Assembly: GCA_910586585.1 (NCBI GenBank)
Contig: CAJUKA010000003.1
Coordinates: 1-64,000, forward strand
Length of the DNA stretch: 64,000 nucleotides
Source of the DNA: an uncultured Lachnospiraceae bacterium
GTDB taxonomy: Bacteria; Bacillota; Clostridia; Lachnospirales; Lachnospiraceae
Direction of reading: 5' to 3'
The translations under genes and the position numbers were made by a program. The notes beneath the pieces are model-generated. The model was not told the origin of the DNA and made no database searches. It saw nothing but the letters and a program-made list of their open reading frames with translations. Positions 7,790 to 15,873 of the stretch are shown one piece after another. The number at the start of each line of letters is the position of its first letter. Within the stretch, counting starts at the first letter, position 1.

Positions 7790-9667
7790 TCAATTCAAAT
7801 GTTCTAATATCCAATCTTTATCCGCTGTTGTTTTTAAGGTTTCCAATACCTCTTCATCTTCCAGCATCCCACAAATTTTGCTTAGCAAATCCAAATGTTC
7901 GTCGCCAATCCCTGCAATACCAAATACAAGCTGCGCCTTTTCCTCTCCGAAATCAACACCCTCTGGATATTGCATCAAAACAATTCCTGTTTTCTTGACA
8001 GTTCCCTTTGCCTGTGAAGTACCATGTGGAATTGCCACGCCCATTCCCATATATGTTGTAACAATTTTTTCACGTTCCTGCATCGCATCTACATATGGCG
8101 CATTCACATAACCAAGCTTTACCAAAAGCTCTCCTGCTGCCTGAATTGCCTTTTCCTTGGAAACTGGACTTTGATTTAATAGAATTCCATCCTTTACCAA
8201 AATCTGATTTGCATCTGTCCTCGCGGCGTTTTCTGAAACAGCCTGTATTTTTTGCGAAGCTGGTTCCTGCATCGAACTATTTTGTGGTATCGCTATAAGC
8301 TGTTCGTACAACATATCCAAAGCAGGATCTGCAAGAAAGTTGTTGATTGTTACAATCTGTGCATTCGGCACACATTTTTTCGCACGCTCTACAAGTGTCA
8401 TTTGGACAACTGCCACATCGCAGTCTGCTGGAATCGTATCTACAGATGTATTTGCAACTGTCAAATCCGGTCTTTGCGCTTTAATCCGATTTCGAAATTT
8501 TGTTGCCCCCATAGCAGAAGAACCCATTCCTGCATCACATGCGAAAATAATTTTGCGGATTCCTTCTGTTTTATTGATGCTTGTTGCCTGTACACTCTGT
8601 CCCTTAGCCTGTGCTTTCCGGCTTGCGACTTCTTCCTGTGCCTGCTCCAAACTCTTTCCTTTTGACATACGGATTATCACAGACGCAATGGCAAAAGATA
8701 CCGCGCCAGCAATCAGCACGCCGACAAATGCAGAAATCATTTGATCTCTTGGCGACATCATCAAATATGCAATCAATGAGCCAGGCGAAGCAGGTCCTAC
8801 CAATCCGCATCCCGTCAAATCATACCAGAAAATTGCAACAATATTGCCAATAATCGGAGCAATGATTACCAATGGATTCATCAGAATATACGGAAAATAT
8901 ATTTCATGGATACCCCCCAATAAATGAATAATCACTGCGCCAGGTGCAGACTGCTTTGTTTTTTTGTCTTCACAAAAGAACATGTATGCCATTAGCACCC
9001 CAAGTCCTGGACCTGGATTGGATTCGAGCATATACATAATCGAACTTCCTGCTTCTGCAGCCTGCGCTGTCGCAATCGGGGTAAAAATACCATGATTGAT
9101 TGCATTATTTAAAAACAAAACCTTGGCTGGCTCGATGAAAACAGCAATCAGTGGCAATGCACCATATTCCACCAAAAAATTCACGCCTGCTGTCAAAACC
9201 GTTAGAATCAGATTCATAAACGGACCAATCGCAAGATATCCGATCATTGCCAGCAGCATACCTATAATGCCTACCGAAAAGTTATTAATCAGCATTTCAA
9301 AGCCAGCGGGCATATGTCCTTCCATCGCATCATCAAACTTTTTGATGCACAAGCCGCCCAAAGGCCCGATTATCATAGCAGCCATCAGCATTGTCGTATC
9401 TGTATCGCTCATAATCGCACCGACAACCGCAATTGTACTCACAATGCTTCCGCGCTCTCCTCCAATCAGTTTTCCACCTGTTGATGCGATTAGGATTGGA
9501 ATTAAATAAACCAAAATCGCTGAAAAGATTGTAGCAAACCCCTCATGCGGAATCCAGCCACTGCCGTTAAAAAAAGCAGCAAGGAAGCCAAATGCAATCA
9601 GTGCTCCAATATTGGGCATAATCATTGCTGAGAGAAATTTACCAAAACGTTGAACACCATTTTTCAT
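7790..9667 (-). CDS. mtlA: PTS mannitol-type transporter EIICBA
   Basis: This is a full EIICBA fusion of 625 residues. The EIIC membrane domain (about 1-340) carries mannitol-permease hallmarks such as GVQRFGKFLSAMIMPNIGA, NNAINHGI and GGIHEIYFPY. EIIB follows (about 375-465) with the phosphocysteine in ACDAGMGSSAMGA. EIIA (about 485-625) has the phosphohistidine in VAIPHGTSQAKG. It imports and phosphorylates a hexitol, by family mannitol to mannitol 1-phosphate, using phosphate from HPr. The start has AGGAG eight bases upstream. It is the second gene of the operon, 83 bases after deoR. With a SorE-like dehydrogenase and a FruK-type kinase nearby, the actual hexitol or ketose may differ from mannitol. 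Confidence 0.92.
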   Translation of the reverse strand: MKNGVQRFGKFLSAMIMPNIGALIAFGFLAAFFNGSGWIPHEGFATIFSAILVYLIPILIASTGGKLIGGERGSIVSTIAVVGAIMSDTDTTMLMAAMIIGPLGGLCIKKFDDAMEGHMPAGFEMLINNFSVGIIGMLLAMIGYLAIGPFMNLILTVLTAGVNFLVEYGALPLIAVFIEPAKVLFLNNAINHGIFTPIATAQAAEAGSSIMYMLESNPGPGLGVLMAYMFFCEDKKTKQSAPGAVIIHLLGGIHEIYFPYILMNPLVIIAPIIGNIVAIFWYDLTGCGLVGPASPGSLIAYLMMSPRDQMISAFVGVLIAGAVSFAIASVIIRMSKGKSLEQAQEEVASRKAQAKGQSVQATSINKTEGIRKIIFACDAGMGSSAMGATKFRNRIKAQRPDLTVANTSVDTIPADCDVAVVQMTLVERAKKCVPNAQIVTINNFLADPALDMLYEQLIAIPQNSSMQEPASQKIQAVSENAARTDANQILVKDGILLNQSPVSKEKAIQAAGELLVKLGYVNAPYVDAMQEREKIVTTYMGMGVAIPHGTSQAKGTVKKTGIVLMQYPEGVDFGEEKAQLVFGIAGIGDEHLDLLSKICGMLEDEEVLETLKTTADKDWILEHLN

Positions 9668-9750
9668 TCATTTTCTCCTATGAAAAAACATTATTTTTTG
9701 ATTTGCCCTTGATAAAGTAAAAACGAAAGTATCAATTATGACGTTTTTTG

Positions 9751-10512
9751 TCAGATTACCTGTACATGATATTTTCTGCATTCTTCCAAAAATTCTTCAG
9801 AAAGATTATCATCTGAAATGATGATGTCCACCTCATCTAGTCCACAGATTGCATAGGTACTTTTCACACCTACCTTAGAAGAATCCATCAAAATAATAGT
9901 CTGCTCTGCCTGACGTATCACGGTTCTTTTGAGCATTGCTTCCTCATCCACACCGCAATTAAATCCTGTCTGTTCACAATACGTCGTAACTCCCATAAAC
10001 GCCTGGTCAAAATTAATTCTTTGTACATCTTCAAGCGTATGTATCCCGCACACACTCATGCTGTATCGGTTCATCGTTCCCCCCAGCACATGAATCTCTG
10101 GATTCACCAGCCTGCCAAGTTCGACTGCACAAGTCAGGGAATTGGTAAAAATCAGGTTCGACTGGTCGGGCATACAAGCAGCAAGCATTGTTGTTGTACT
10201 GCCTGAATCCAAAAAGAGCGTTGTGTCTTTTCGAATTAGCTGTAACGCTTTTTGGGTTATCAACTGCTTTGCTTCTATATTGCGTACTGACCGCCGGCTC
10301 AGCATGTCATCTGTACCAATCACGACATCAACAGATTTTGCACCGCCGTGCACCCGTACAATTCGTTTCGCTTCATCAAGCGCTTTTAAATCTGTGCGCA
10401 GTGTCATTTCAGAAATTTGGGGAATTTTTTTCTTTAACTGTGCGAAACTAATGTTTCCACTCTGATTCACCAACTCTACGATTGTGTTTCTGCGCTGTTC
10501 CATTGCATCCAT
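9751..10512 (-). CDS. DeoR family transcriptional regulator of the PTS operon
   Basis: DeoR/GlpR-type repressors bind operator DNA through an N-terminal winged helix and sense a sugar phosphate in a C-terminal DeoRC domain. Here the helix-turn-helix spans about residues 15-55 (NISFAQLKKKI...MTLRTDLKALDE, then the typical VRVHGGA). The sensor domain shows LFLDSGSTTTMLA and ILMDSSKVG. The ATG at 10512 (MDAMEQRR) is chosen because AGGAGG lies seven bases upstream. An in-frame ATG 39 bases earlier has no such site. It is the first gene of the operon, so it should be autoregulated. Two identical palindromes flank its promoter. Confidence 0.9.
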   Translation of the reverse strand: MDAMEQRRNTIVELVNQSGNISFAQLKKKIPQISEMTLRTDLKALDEAKRIVRVHGGAKSVDVVIGTDDMLSRRSVRNIEAKQLITQKALQLIRKDTTLFLDSGSTTTMLAACMPDQSNLIFTNSLTCAVELGRLVNPEIHVLGGTMNRYSMSVCGIHTLEDVQRINFDQAFMGVTTYCEQTGFNCGVDEEAMLKRTVIRQAEQTIILMDSSKVGVKSTYAICGLDEVDIIISDDNLSEEFLEECRKYHVQVI

Positions 10513-10623
10513 ATGAATACCTCCTTGTGAAAACATGATAAAATCTACCATGTTTTCTCTTTATCATTTCATAGCCATCTACCCCTTTCATTTTAACATA
10601 CATTTTTACTTTTGCAACTTTAT

Positions 10624-10638
10624 CTTTTGTTTCAAAAG
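10624..10638. promoter_or_regulatory. probable DeoR operator, copy 1
   Basis: The palindrome CTTTTG-TTT-CAAAAG lies downstream of the operon -10 box, in the 5' leader of the deoR mRNA. The same 15 bases recur at 10741. Placement on both sides of the promoter suggests repression by looping or roadblock (inference). Confidence 0.6.
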
Positions 10639-10681
10639 TGTTTAGACGTTTTATTTTGTCGTTGTAACAATTTGTACTTTT

Positions 10682-10710
10682 ATATTAACAGTGTTTTTCC
10701 AGGTTGTCAA
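10682..10710 (-). promoter_or_regulatory. sigma-A-type promoter of the deoR-mtlA-ptsI operon
   Basis: On the minus strand TTGACA (10705-10710) is followed by exactly 17 bases and TAATAT (10682-10687). The -35 box is a perfect consensus. The predicted leader to the deoR ATG is about 160 bases. ACTTTT half-sites overlap the promoter. Confidence 0.75.
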
Positions 10711-10740
10711 CTTTTATTTCAACAAAATTTGATATTTTTA

Positions 10741-10755
10741 CTTTTGTTTCAAAAG
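10741..10755. promoter_or_regulatory. probable DeoR operator, copy 2
   Basis: This is an identical copy of the 15-base palindrome at 10624, 117 bases away. It lies upstream of the operon -35 box and also just upstream of the candidate plus-strand promoter of the small gene at 10819. The regulator could therefore touch both transcripts. Confidence 0.6.
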
Positions 10756-10767
10756 TGTAGTTTGTTT

Positions 10768-10796
10768 TTCACACGCTCCTCAAAAATGCATATATT
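10768..10796 (+). promoter_or_regulatory. candidate promoter of the orphan subtilase-domain gene
   Basis: TTCACA (10768-10773), 17 bases and TATATT (10791-10796) lie on the plus strand. The transcript would start only about 15 bases before the ATG at 10819, leaving just the AAGGAG ribosome binding site in the leader. Confidence 0.45.
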
Positions 10797-10818
10797 ATAT
10801 AAAAAAGGAGACTCAAAC

Positions 10819-11112
10819 ATGCCAAACAATGCCAAGCTTGAAAATCTCCTGAATCTGGCGCTTTCCGCCACCCCAACAGAACTGCAAAATTCCCAGGTTC
10901 TAAGTACGGGATATACCCCCGCTACTAAAACCTGGGAATTAATTGTAAAATATCATGGGCCGCTAGAGCGGCTCGAATCAGAGGTGATTCACATTGAACC
11001 TTTGATTAACGGTTATGCCATCGTCACCATAAGAGAAGATTTTATAGATGCCTTTGCTGAACTCGATGAAGTCGAATATATCGAAAAACCAAAGCGCCTA
11101 TATTTTGAATAA
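10819..11112 (+). CDS. free-standing N-terminal domain of a Csp-like subtilase
   Basis: This 97-residue protein begins MPNNAKLENLLNLALSATP and ends YIEKPKRLYFE. In Lachnospiraceae-type S8 peptidases I recognise this as the N-terminal domain of about 90 residues, normally followed directly by the catalytic domain: an LENLLNLAL start, a TWELIVKYHG strand, a GYAIVTI strand and an EYIEKPKRL end. Here a TAA stop follows that end and no catalytic domain is downstream, where the next gene lies in convergent orientation. The start has AAGGAG upstream. The domain may act in trans as a chaperone or inhibitor of the domain-less subtilase at 1562-3049, or it may be a remnant (inference). Confidence 0.7.
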   Translation: MPNNAKLENLLNLALSATPTELQNSQVLSTGYTPATKTWELIVKYHGPLERLESEVIHIEPLINGYAIVTIREDFIDAFAELDEVEYIEKPKRLYFE

Positions 11113-11131
11113 ACAAATCCATCAAAAAATA

Positions 11132-12253
11132 CTATCCTTGTATCTTCGCTGCAAAATCAGCCATCGCTTCTGATATCTTAATCTGCTGCGGACATACCTT
11201 TTCACAGCTTCTGCACCCAATACAGGCGGCAGGCTGCTTGTCCTGCGCAACTGCCATCGGTGCGATAAATCCGCCGCCAGTAAAGTTATGCTCGTTGTAA
11301 AGCGCTAAAAGTTTTGGAATGTCAAGCCCTTTGGGACAATGGCTTGTACAGTAGCGGCAGGCTGTGCAAGGCAAAACGCTGTCGATCATATCTTTTGCAT
11401 TTGAAAGTACTGCATCCATCTCCTTTTGATTCAGTGGACTATCTGTTCCAAACGTCTCAATGTTTTCTTTTAACTGCTCAAAATTGGACATTCCAGAAAG
11501 AACAACGGTCACTCCTGGAATTGTCTGCAGAAACCGAAATGCCCACGCCGGAATTGTTTCCTGCGGGCGCAGCTCTTTTAATATCTGCTCGTATTTTTCT
11601 GACAGTGTTGCCAGCCGTCCGCCACGCAGCGGCTCCATAACCCATACAGGGATATGATAAGACGCAAGCAGCTCTGTTTTTGCTTTTGCATCCTGAAACG
11701 TCCAGTCCAGATAATTCATTTGGATTTGTCCAAATTCCATATCCGCCCCATATGCATCCAGAAACCGTTTCATCACCTCACAGCTTCCATGTGCCGAAAA
11801 TCCAAGATGTTTAATTCTGCCCTTTTTCTTCTGTTCCATCAGATATGTATAAATTCCATACTGCTCATCCAAATATGCATCAATGTTCATTTCACAAACA
11901 TTGTGGAACAAATAGAAATCGAAATACTCTACCCCGCATTTCTCAAGCTGTTTTTCAAAAATTTCTTCTACTTTTGGCATATTAGAAAGGTCATAGCCTG
12001 GAAATTTTGTTGCAAGGTAATAGCTCTCACGAGGATACTTTTTGAGTATCTTTCCCATCACAGTTTCCGAATTTCCGCTATGATATCCCCATGCTGTATC
12101 ATAATAATTAATGCCCTGTTCCATCGCATAGGAAACCATTTCTTCTGCTGCCTTCTCGTCAATCTCTGCGTCATTTCCATTGATTGTCGGCAGACGCATC
12201 GCCCCCAGTCCAAGCGCTGATAATTTTATTTCCTGAAAATTTCGATAAACCAT
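11132..12253 (-). CDS. aldo/keto reductase with C-terminal ferredoxin domain
   Basis: The protein has about 373 residues. The N-terminal part is an aldo/keto reductase barrel (LGLGAMRLPTI, YYDTAWGYHSGNSE, LATKFPG, YFDFYLFHNV, IKHLGFSAHG). The C-terminal 90 residues carry two 4Fe-4S-type cysteine clusters, CTACRYCTSHCPKG and CIGCRSCEKVCPQQ. This predicted oxidoreductase class is common in anaerobic Clostridia, and its physiological substrate is generally unknown. The ATG at 12253 (MVYRNF) is chosen because GGAGGA lies seven bases upstream. A TTG five codons earlier lies inside that site. It is monocistronic as far as can be seen and converges on the subtilase-domain gene. Confidence 0.88.
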   Translation of the reverse strand: MVYRNFQEIKLSALGLGAMRLPTINGNDAEIDEKAAEEMVSYAMEQGINYYDTAWGYHSGNSETVMGKILKKYPRESYYLATKFPGYDLSNMPKVEEIFEKQLEKCGVEYFDFYLFHNVCEMNIDAYLDEQYGIYTYLMEQKKKGRIKHLGFSAHGSCEVMKRFLDAYGADMEFGQIQMNYLDWTFQDAKAKTELLASYHIPVWVMEPLRGGRLATLSEKYEQILKELRPQETIPAWAFRFLQTIPGVTVVLSGMSNFEQLKENIETFGTDSPLNQKEMDAVLSNAKDMIDSVLPCTACRYCTSHCPKGLDIPKLLALYNEHNFTGGGFIAPMAVAQDKQPAACIGCRSCEKVCPQQIKISEAMADFAAKIQG

Positions 12254-12608
12254 AGTTTTCTCCTCCAAAACACTGTATTCCCGAAGCCTCTTTGTGCACC
12301 TGATAAAAAATGAACCATAGCAACAAGTGCAAAAGATATTCCAGGGTATATTTCATTGTATTTTTATTATACCTGATTTTGAAATATATAGCAAATACTT
12401 ATCTCGAATACACTTCCATATTGGTAACAATTCGTTACTTTTCACACCCGCGCCATGCACTTGCTGCATGGCGTCGGAGCAAGCGCCAAAATGCGTGCTT
12501 TTTAGCATTTTGTGTGCATCAATTGTTGCAATTCACACCGAAATCGTTGTAAGTATATGAGAAATCTGGCGTAAGTGTGAATTGTAACAACAATTCAGCC
12601 ATGCCCAT
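12254..12608. repeat. intergenic block with four inverted repeats
   Basis: This 355-base gap holds no gene I can support. It contains GTAAC/GTTAC (12424-12438), CGCCATGCA/TGCATGGCG (12451-12473), CAAAATGC/GCATTTTG (12487-12512) and a long outer pair, 12521-12538 against 12575-12595. The outer arms read AATTGTTG(TTA)CAATTCACAC and differ only by a 3-base insertion. A related 18-base segment ending TTTTCACAC lies at 12430-12447. The block could be a small non-autonomous mobile element or stacked terminators (inference). Confidence 0.6.
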
Positions 12609-13367
12609 TCATAAGTTGTCGGCTTGTACATTCTGATAGCTGATTTTGGCACTTTCCTCTGGAGAGAACAAGTACTCACTTTGATATTGCGCCCGCAGTT
12701 CTGGAAGCGGTATCCTCTTGAGGGCGGTGCGCATATCTTGTTGAAGCAGGGCAATGACACGGGCAAAGGTAGGAGTGTTGTATATTTCTTTTTCCCGCTG
12801 GTCTAACTCAGAAGGATAGTAACCATTGGAATCATTTTTATAAACTGTCTCAAAGAAATCAATCATGGTATCCCCAATATCCCCATCAACAACGCCCTCC
12901 ACGGCATCCCATGTGATTTCCTGAGAGACAGCCTCCTCCAATACAGTACACAAATTGGAAAGGAATACCTCATAGGACATTGCATCCCACTGTTGAAAAT
13001 GCCTCTGATAAAAAGCTTCGCTTTCGGAATCCGCGTTCAGTTCGCTGTCATCTCCAGTCAAAATTTCCAGGGCAGAGTCGGAAAGACTTTTTTGGAATCG
13101 GGCAAAAGTTTTGGGGTCACACTTTTCTTCCTGAAAATCCCACAGCAACTCTATGGCAGTCTCTAAAATTTGGGGAGTAGGTTCATTGGGAGCCATATAT
13201 TTATAGGAATTCCACCAGCGGGTAAAAATCAAAGTCTGAGCCAGAAGCTGAATGGGGAACTGTATTTCTTGAAAGCCAGCCTCCATTGAATCATACAAGT
13301 CATACATAAATTCCACTTTTTCATTCTCATTCAGAACGGAAAAATCGATTTCATAAATGGGTTTCAT
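12609..13367 (-). CDS. protein of unknown function, acidic, 252 residues
   Basis: I do not recognise a family. The 252-residue sequence is acidic and predicted largely helical, with no signal peptide or membrane segment. It is rich in Trp, Phe and Tyr in the first half (TRWWNSYKYMAP, ELLWDFQEE) and has a DDSELNADSESEAF acidic stretch in the middle. The gene has its own promoter and is divergent from the gene at 13561. Composition and stand-alone setting would fit an immunity-type or stress protein, but nothing in the sequence proves this. Confidence 0.65.
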   Translation of the reverse strand: MKPIYEIDFSVLNENEKVEFMYDLYDSMEAGFQEIQFPIQLLAQTLIFTRWWNSYKYMAPNEPTPQILETAIELLWDFQEEKCDPKTFARFQKSLSDSALEILTGDDSELNADSESEAFYQRHFQQWDAMSYEVFLSNLCTVLEEAVSQEITWDAVEGVVDGDIGDTMIDFFETVYKNDSNGYYPSELDQREKEIYNTPTFARVIALLQQDMRTALKRIPLPELRAQYQSEYLFSPEESAKISYQNVQADNL

Positions 13368-13411
13368 ATGGTCATCTCTCTTTCTAATCTTGATTCAATT
13401 TGTTAGGAACA

Positions 13412-13440
13412 AGTATAGCACATCTCCCCACTGAAAGCAA
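13412..13440 (-). promoter_or_regulatory. promoter of the 252-residue unknown gene
   Basis: On the minus strand TTGCTT (13435-13440), 17 bases and TATACT (13412-13417) form a good sigma-A-type promoter about 45 bases before the start codon. Confidence 0.6.
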
Positions 13441-13480
13441 TTTCCAAAGTAAAGCTCCACTATTCAAAAACATGTACTAG

Positions 13481-13509
13481 TTGTATCAGCACAAAACAGG
13501 TGCTATAAT
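13481..13509 (+). promoter_or_regulatory. promoter of the 399-residue unknown gene
   Basis: TTGTAT (13481-13486), 17 bases and a perfect TATAAT (13504-13509) lie 51 bases upstream of the ATG at 13561. It is back to back with the minus-strand promoter at 13412. Confidence 0.7.
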
Positions 13510-13560
13510 AAATGCATCTTATTATTTATAAGTAATTTCTTCAGAAAGGAAACGAAAGAT

Positions 13561-14760
13561 ATGAACTTAAATTTTTTTAAGAAGAGAAAACACGAAGAGC
13601 CGGATTTAACAGATTCAGACAATGCACTGCACTATTTATTAACAGAAAGTCCTCTGCACAACGGACTAGAAACAGAATATCATATAGAAGAAAACAAGAT
13701 TTACTGTCCCAAATGGGATTTGACTATAACACCTGAACTTGGGCAATTAACCACGCAAAATGCAGTTGTACATTTTCATATTCATGCGCCAAAATGGGGG
13801 AAGGATTTATTTGAGTGCAGTGCTGCAATTGGCGAAAGCACCCGCCAAGCGCTGGATATCTCCTGTGTCTCCTTTTTGTCTACGTTTATTGATGGCATTG
13901 CCAAAATGGAAAACAAAGATTTCCACGAAACACTTGAAACAACCTTTGGCGGAAAAAAACATCGCTGGAACGTTGCTCTAAGCAATATTGTAGGAATCGG
14001 AAATGCCTCTACGGCTGAAACCGCTGAATTTTATTGGAATACCTTAAAAGAGAGCATCCTAAAACGGCTTGGCAATCAAAAGATGTGTTATGTGAAAGTT
14101 TATCTTGCAAAATCTCATGAAACCATTACTGCTGAATGCCGTATTGATGATATCAAAAGTGAAGAACTCAGCTCAGAAATAACAAAAATTGCAGAAAAAT
14201 GGACTGTCAATCCATTTGCTTCTCAAAAAATATTCTTTTTTATCCAGCAGGATATAGAAACTACTCTGCCCTATGCCTATTCCGGAAATGAGGGCATCAA
14301 TCTGCTAAAAAGCAAAGTGAAAACTGCCATTTCGCTGTTTCATGCCTGCAAAACGCAGGAACAGTATGAGCAATTTCCAAAACAGCTAAAACAAGCTTTG
14401 GACGATGCGACTTTAGCCAGTGAATGCTATTCGTTTTTGCCGGAAATGTGTACAGAAAACGCATTTCCACAGATGACATACGCAGAAAGCATTCAGATTA
14501 TACAGAACAACAAAAGTCCCATTACCTATTATAAGAGCCAACTGGCAGATTATTTTCCAATTTACGCAGCCCTCTTCTCGCTTTTTGAGGAAGGTGCTTT
14601 TGGTGATGACGTCAATGAAATTTATCAAAAATATATCCGCCTCAGCGCAACCTACAATGTAATCCAGCAGATTCATGAAAAAGGCGGCAATAATGCTTTA
14701 GAACATGGAGTTTTGTCTGCATTGCTTTACCGCATGGAAGATGATTTTGAAATCCGATAA
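13561..14760 (+). CDS. protein of unknown function, 399 residues
   Basis: The protein has no signal peptide or membrane segment and looks cytoplasmic. The N-terminus is basic (FFKKRKHEE) and followed by an acidic, helical body. A repeated feature is HFHIHAPKWG near residue 70. The middle (about 95-200) resembles the DUF6348 type of uncharacterised Firmicutes proteins, but I hold this only loosely. The ATG has AAAGGAAA upstream and a strong promoter at 13481. It is divergent from another unknown gene, and the two may be co-regulated but show no mutual similarity. Confidence 0.6.
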   Translation: MNLNFFKKRKHEEPDLTDSDNALHYLLTESPLHNGLETEYHIEENKIYCPKWDLTITPELGQLTTQNAVVHFHIHAPKWGKDLFECSAAIGESTRQALDISCVSFLSTFIDGIAKMENKDFHETLETTFGGKKHRWNVALSNIVGIGNASTAETAEFYWNTLKESILKRLGNQKMCYVKVYLAKSHETITAECRIDDIKSEELSSEITKIAEKWTVNPFASQKIFFFIQQDIETTLPYAYSGNEGINLLKSKVKTAISLFHACKTQEQYEQFPKQLKQALDDATLASECYSFLPEMCTENAFPQMTYAESIQIIQNNKSPITYYKSQLADYFPIYAALFSLFEEGAFGDDVNEIYQKYIRLSATYNVIQQIHEKGGNNALEHGVLSALLYRMEDDFEIR

Positions 14761-14818
14761 AAACCGGCATTGAGTAAACATATTATTGGGGGAAATAAGC
14801 CGCCAAAGAGACGCACGG

Positions 14819-14847
14819 CGAGTAGGGAGGGATGCCTTCCCTACTCG
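14819..14847. terminator. hairpin after the 399-residue gene, possible terminator
   Basis: Ten-base perfect arms (CGAGTAGGGA / TCCCTACTCG) with a 9-base loop lie 58 bases after the stop. A GCCGCCAAAG half-element precedes it at 14799. There is no T-run, so this could equally be a repeat. Confidence 0.4.
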
Positions 14848-14983
14848 ATTTCCTAAACGTCTGTGTTTCCACAAAACGGTCCTGTCTATCTTGAAAATTT
14901 ATGTACTGTCTTTTAAGTTATGCCAGTCTCCAATGTCATGCATTTTTGTCTGTCATTACTGCTCTTTGCACATACTGCTGCTA

Positions 14984-15223
14984 TTATTTGCGATAATACC
15001 ATTTTTTCCAAACATCAAGCTCGCCGCTTTTCTTAGCATCATTTCGGGACCAAAATACAATGACATCATTGATATCCCAGGATTCATATAATTTCCTGTA
15101 TTGTTTTCCCCTGTAAAGAACCGTTTTGTCCGACCGCCGGACTTTTTTGTTTGCCTGGCGCTTCTCATATCTTCTGTCCCCACAGCATTTCATCACAGGC
15201 GTTTTCTTGTAACTTCTACTCAT
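14984..15223 (-). CDS. small conserved basic protein (MSRSYKK type)
   Basis: The protein has 79 residues, is very basic, and starts MSRSYKKTPVMKCCGDRRYEKR. Short proteins with an MSRSxKK start and KRxxNKKVRR core are widespread in bacteria and remain uncharacterised. The charge suggests nucleic acid or ribosome contact (inference). The start has AGGTGAGG five bases upstream. It stands alone, with no operon partner. Confidence 0.65.
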   Translation of the reverse strand: MSRSYKKTPVMKCCGDRRYEKRQANKKVRRSDKTVLYRGKQYRKLYESWDINDVIVFWSRNDAKKSGELDVWKKWYYRK

Positions 15224-15297
15224 ATTTGCCTCACCTGCATTTCATTATAACATATCCGAATATCTGCTACAATTATCATCTGTGCAATAGCTTCGTC

Positions 15298-15729
15298 TTA
15301 TTCCCATTTAAACAGAATAAACCCTCCAATCGCAACCAGCATTCCGATTACTTTTTTCCAGCTAAACGGCTGTTTGTCTACCCCAAACATACCAAAAAGC
15401 TCTATCAAATATGCAATAATAAGCTGAGATATCACAATCAGCATCACAGCCTTTGCAGGCCCTAATGCGTCCATACTCTTTATAACAGTAAGGGTGATAA
15501 ACGCTCCCAAAACACCGCCCAATAGAACATATTTGGGTTCTGTTGCCAGAACATCGCGAAAAGAAGTCCTGTCCGCAAACAGCCATGCGGCAAAACATAC
15601 CAGAAATGCTGTGAATTGTACAAAAGTATTTGCGGCCCACATACTTGATGATTCCGTTACCTTCGTATTAAACACGCCCTGCACGCTCATAAGCGCTCCT
15701 GATAAAAGTGCAATCAAAAATCCAATCAT
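15298..15729 (-). CDS. DMT-type membrane protein (DUF606/YdcZ)
   Basis: The protein has 143 residues with four or five membrane segments. It starts MIGFLIALLSGALMSVQGVFNTKV, as in the DUF606/YdcZ branch of the drug/metabolite transporter superfamily. A second half contains GPAKAVMLIVISQLIIAYLIE. These half-size proteins are thought to act as dimers, with unknown cargo. The start has GGAGGAG seven bases upstream. No partner gene is adjacent. Confidence 0.8.
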   Translation of the reverse strand: MIGFLIALLSGALMSVQGVFNTKVTESSSMWAANTFVQFTAFLVCFAAWLFADRTSFRDVLATEPKYVLLGGVLGAFITLTVIKSMDALGPAKAVMLIVISQLIIAYLIELFGMFGVDKQPFSWKKVIGMLVAIGGFILFKWE

Positions 15730-15873
15730 AGATACAACTCCTCCATGTCAGAACACATTTGAGGCTCTGACTCAAATTGTCGATTGACATAATCATCTAT
15801 TGGACTGATTTGTTAATCGATCTCTTTTAATCTATGATTGGATTTTTCATATAAAATTATGCAATAAAATATC

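Noticed and set aside
11654..12220. 188-codon plus-strand ORF inside the aldo/keto reductase gene
   Set aside because: Antisense shadow of a clear enzyme gene.
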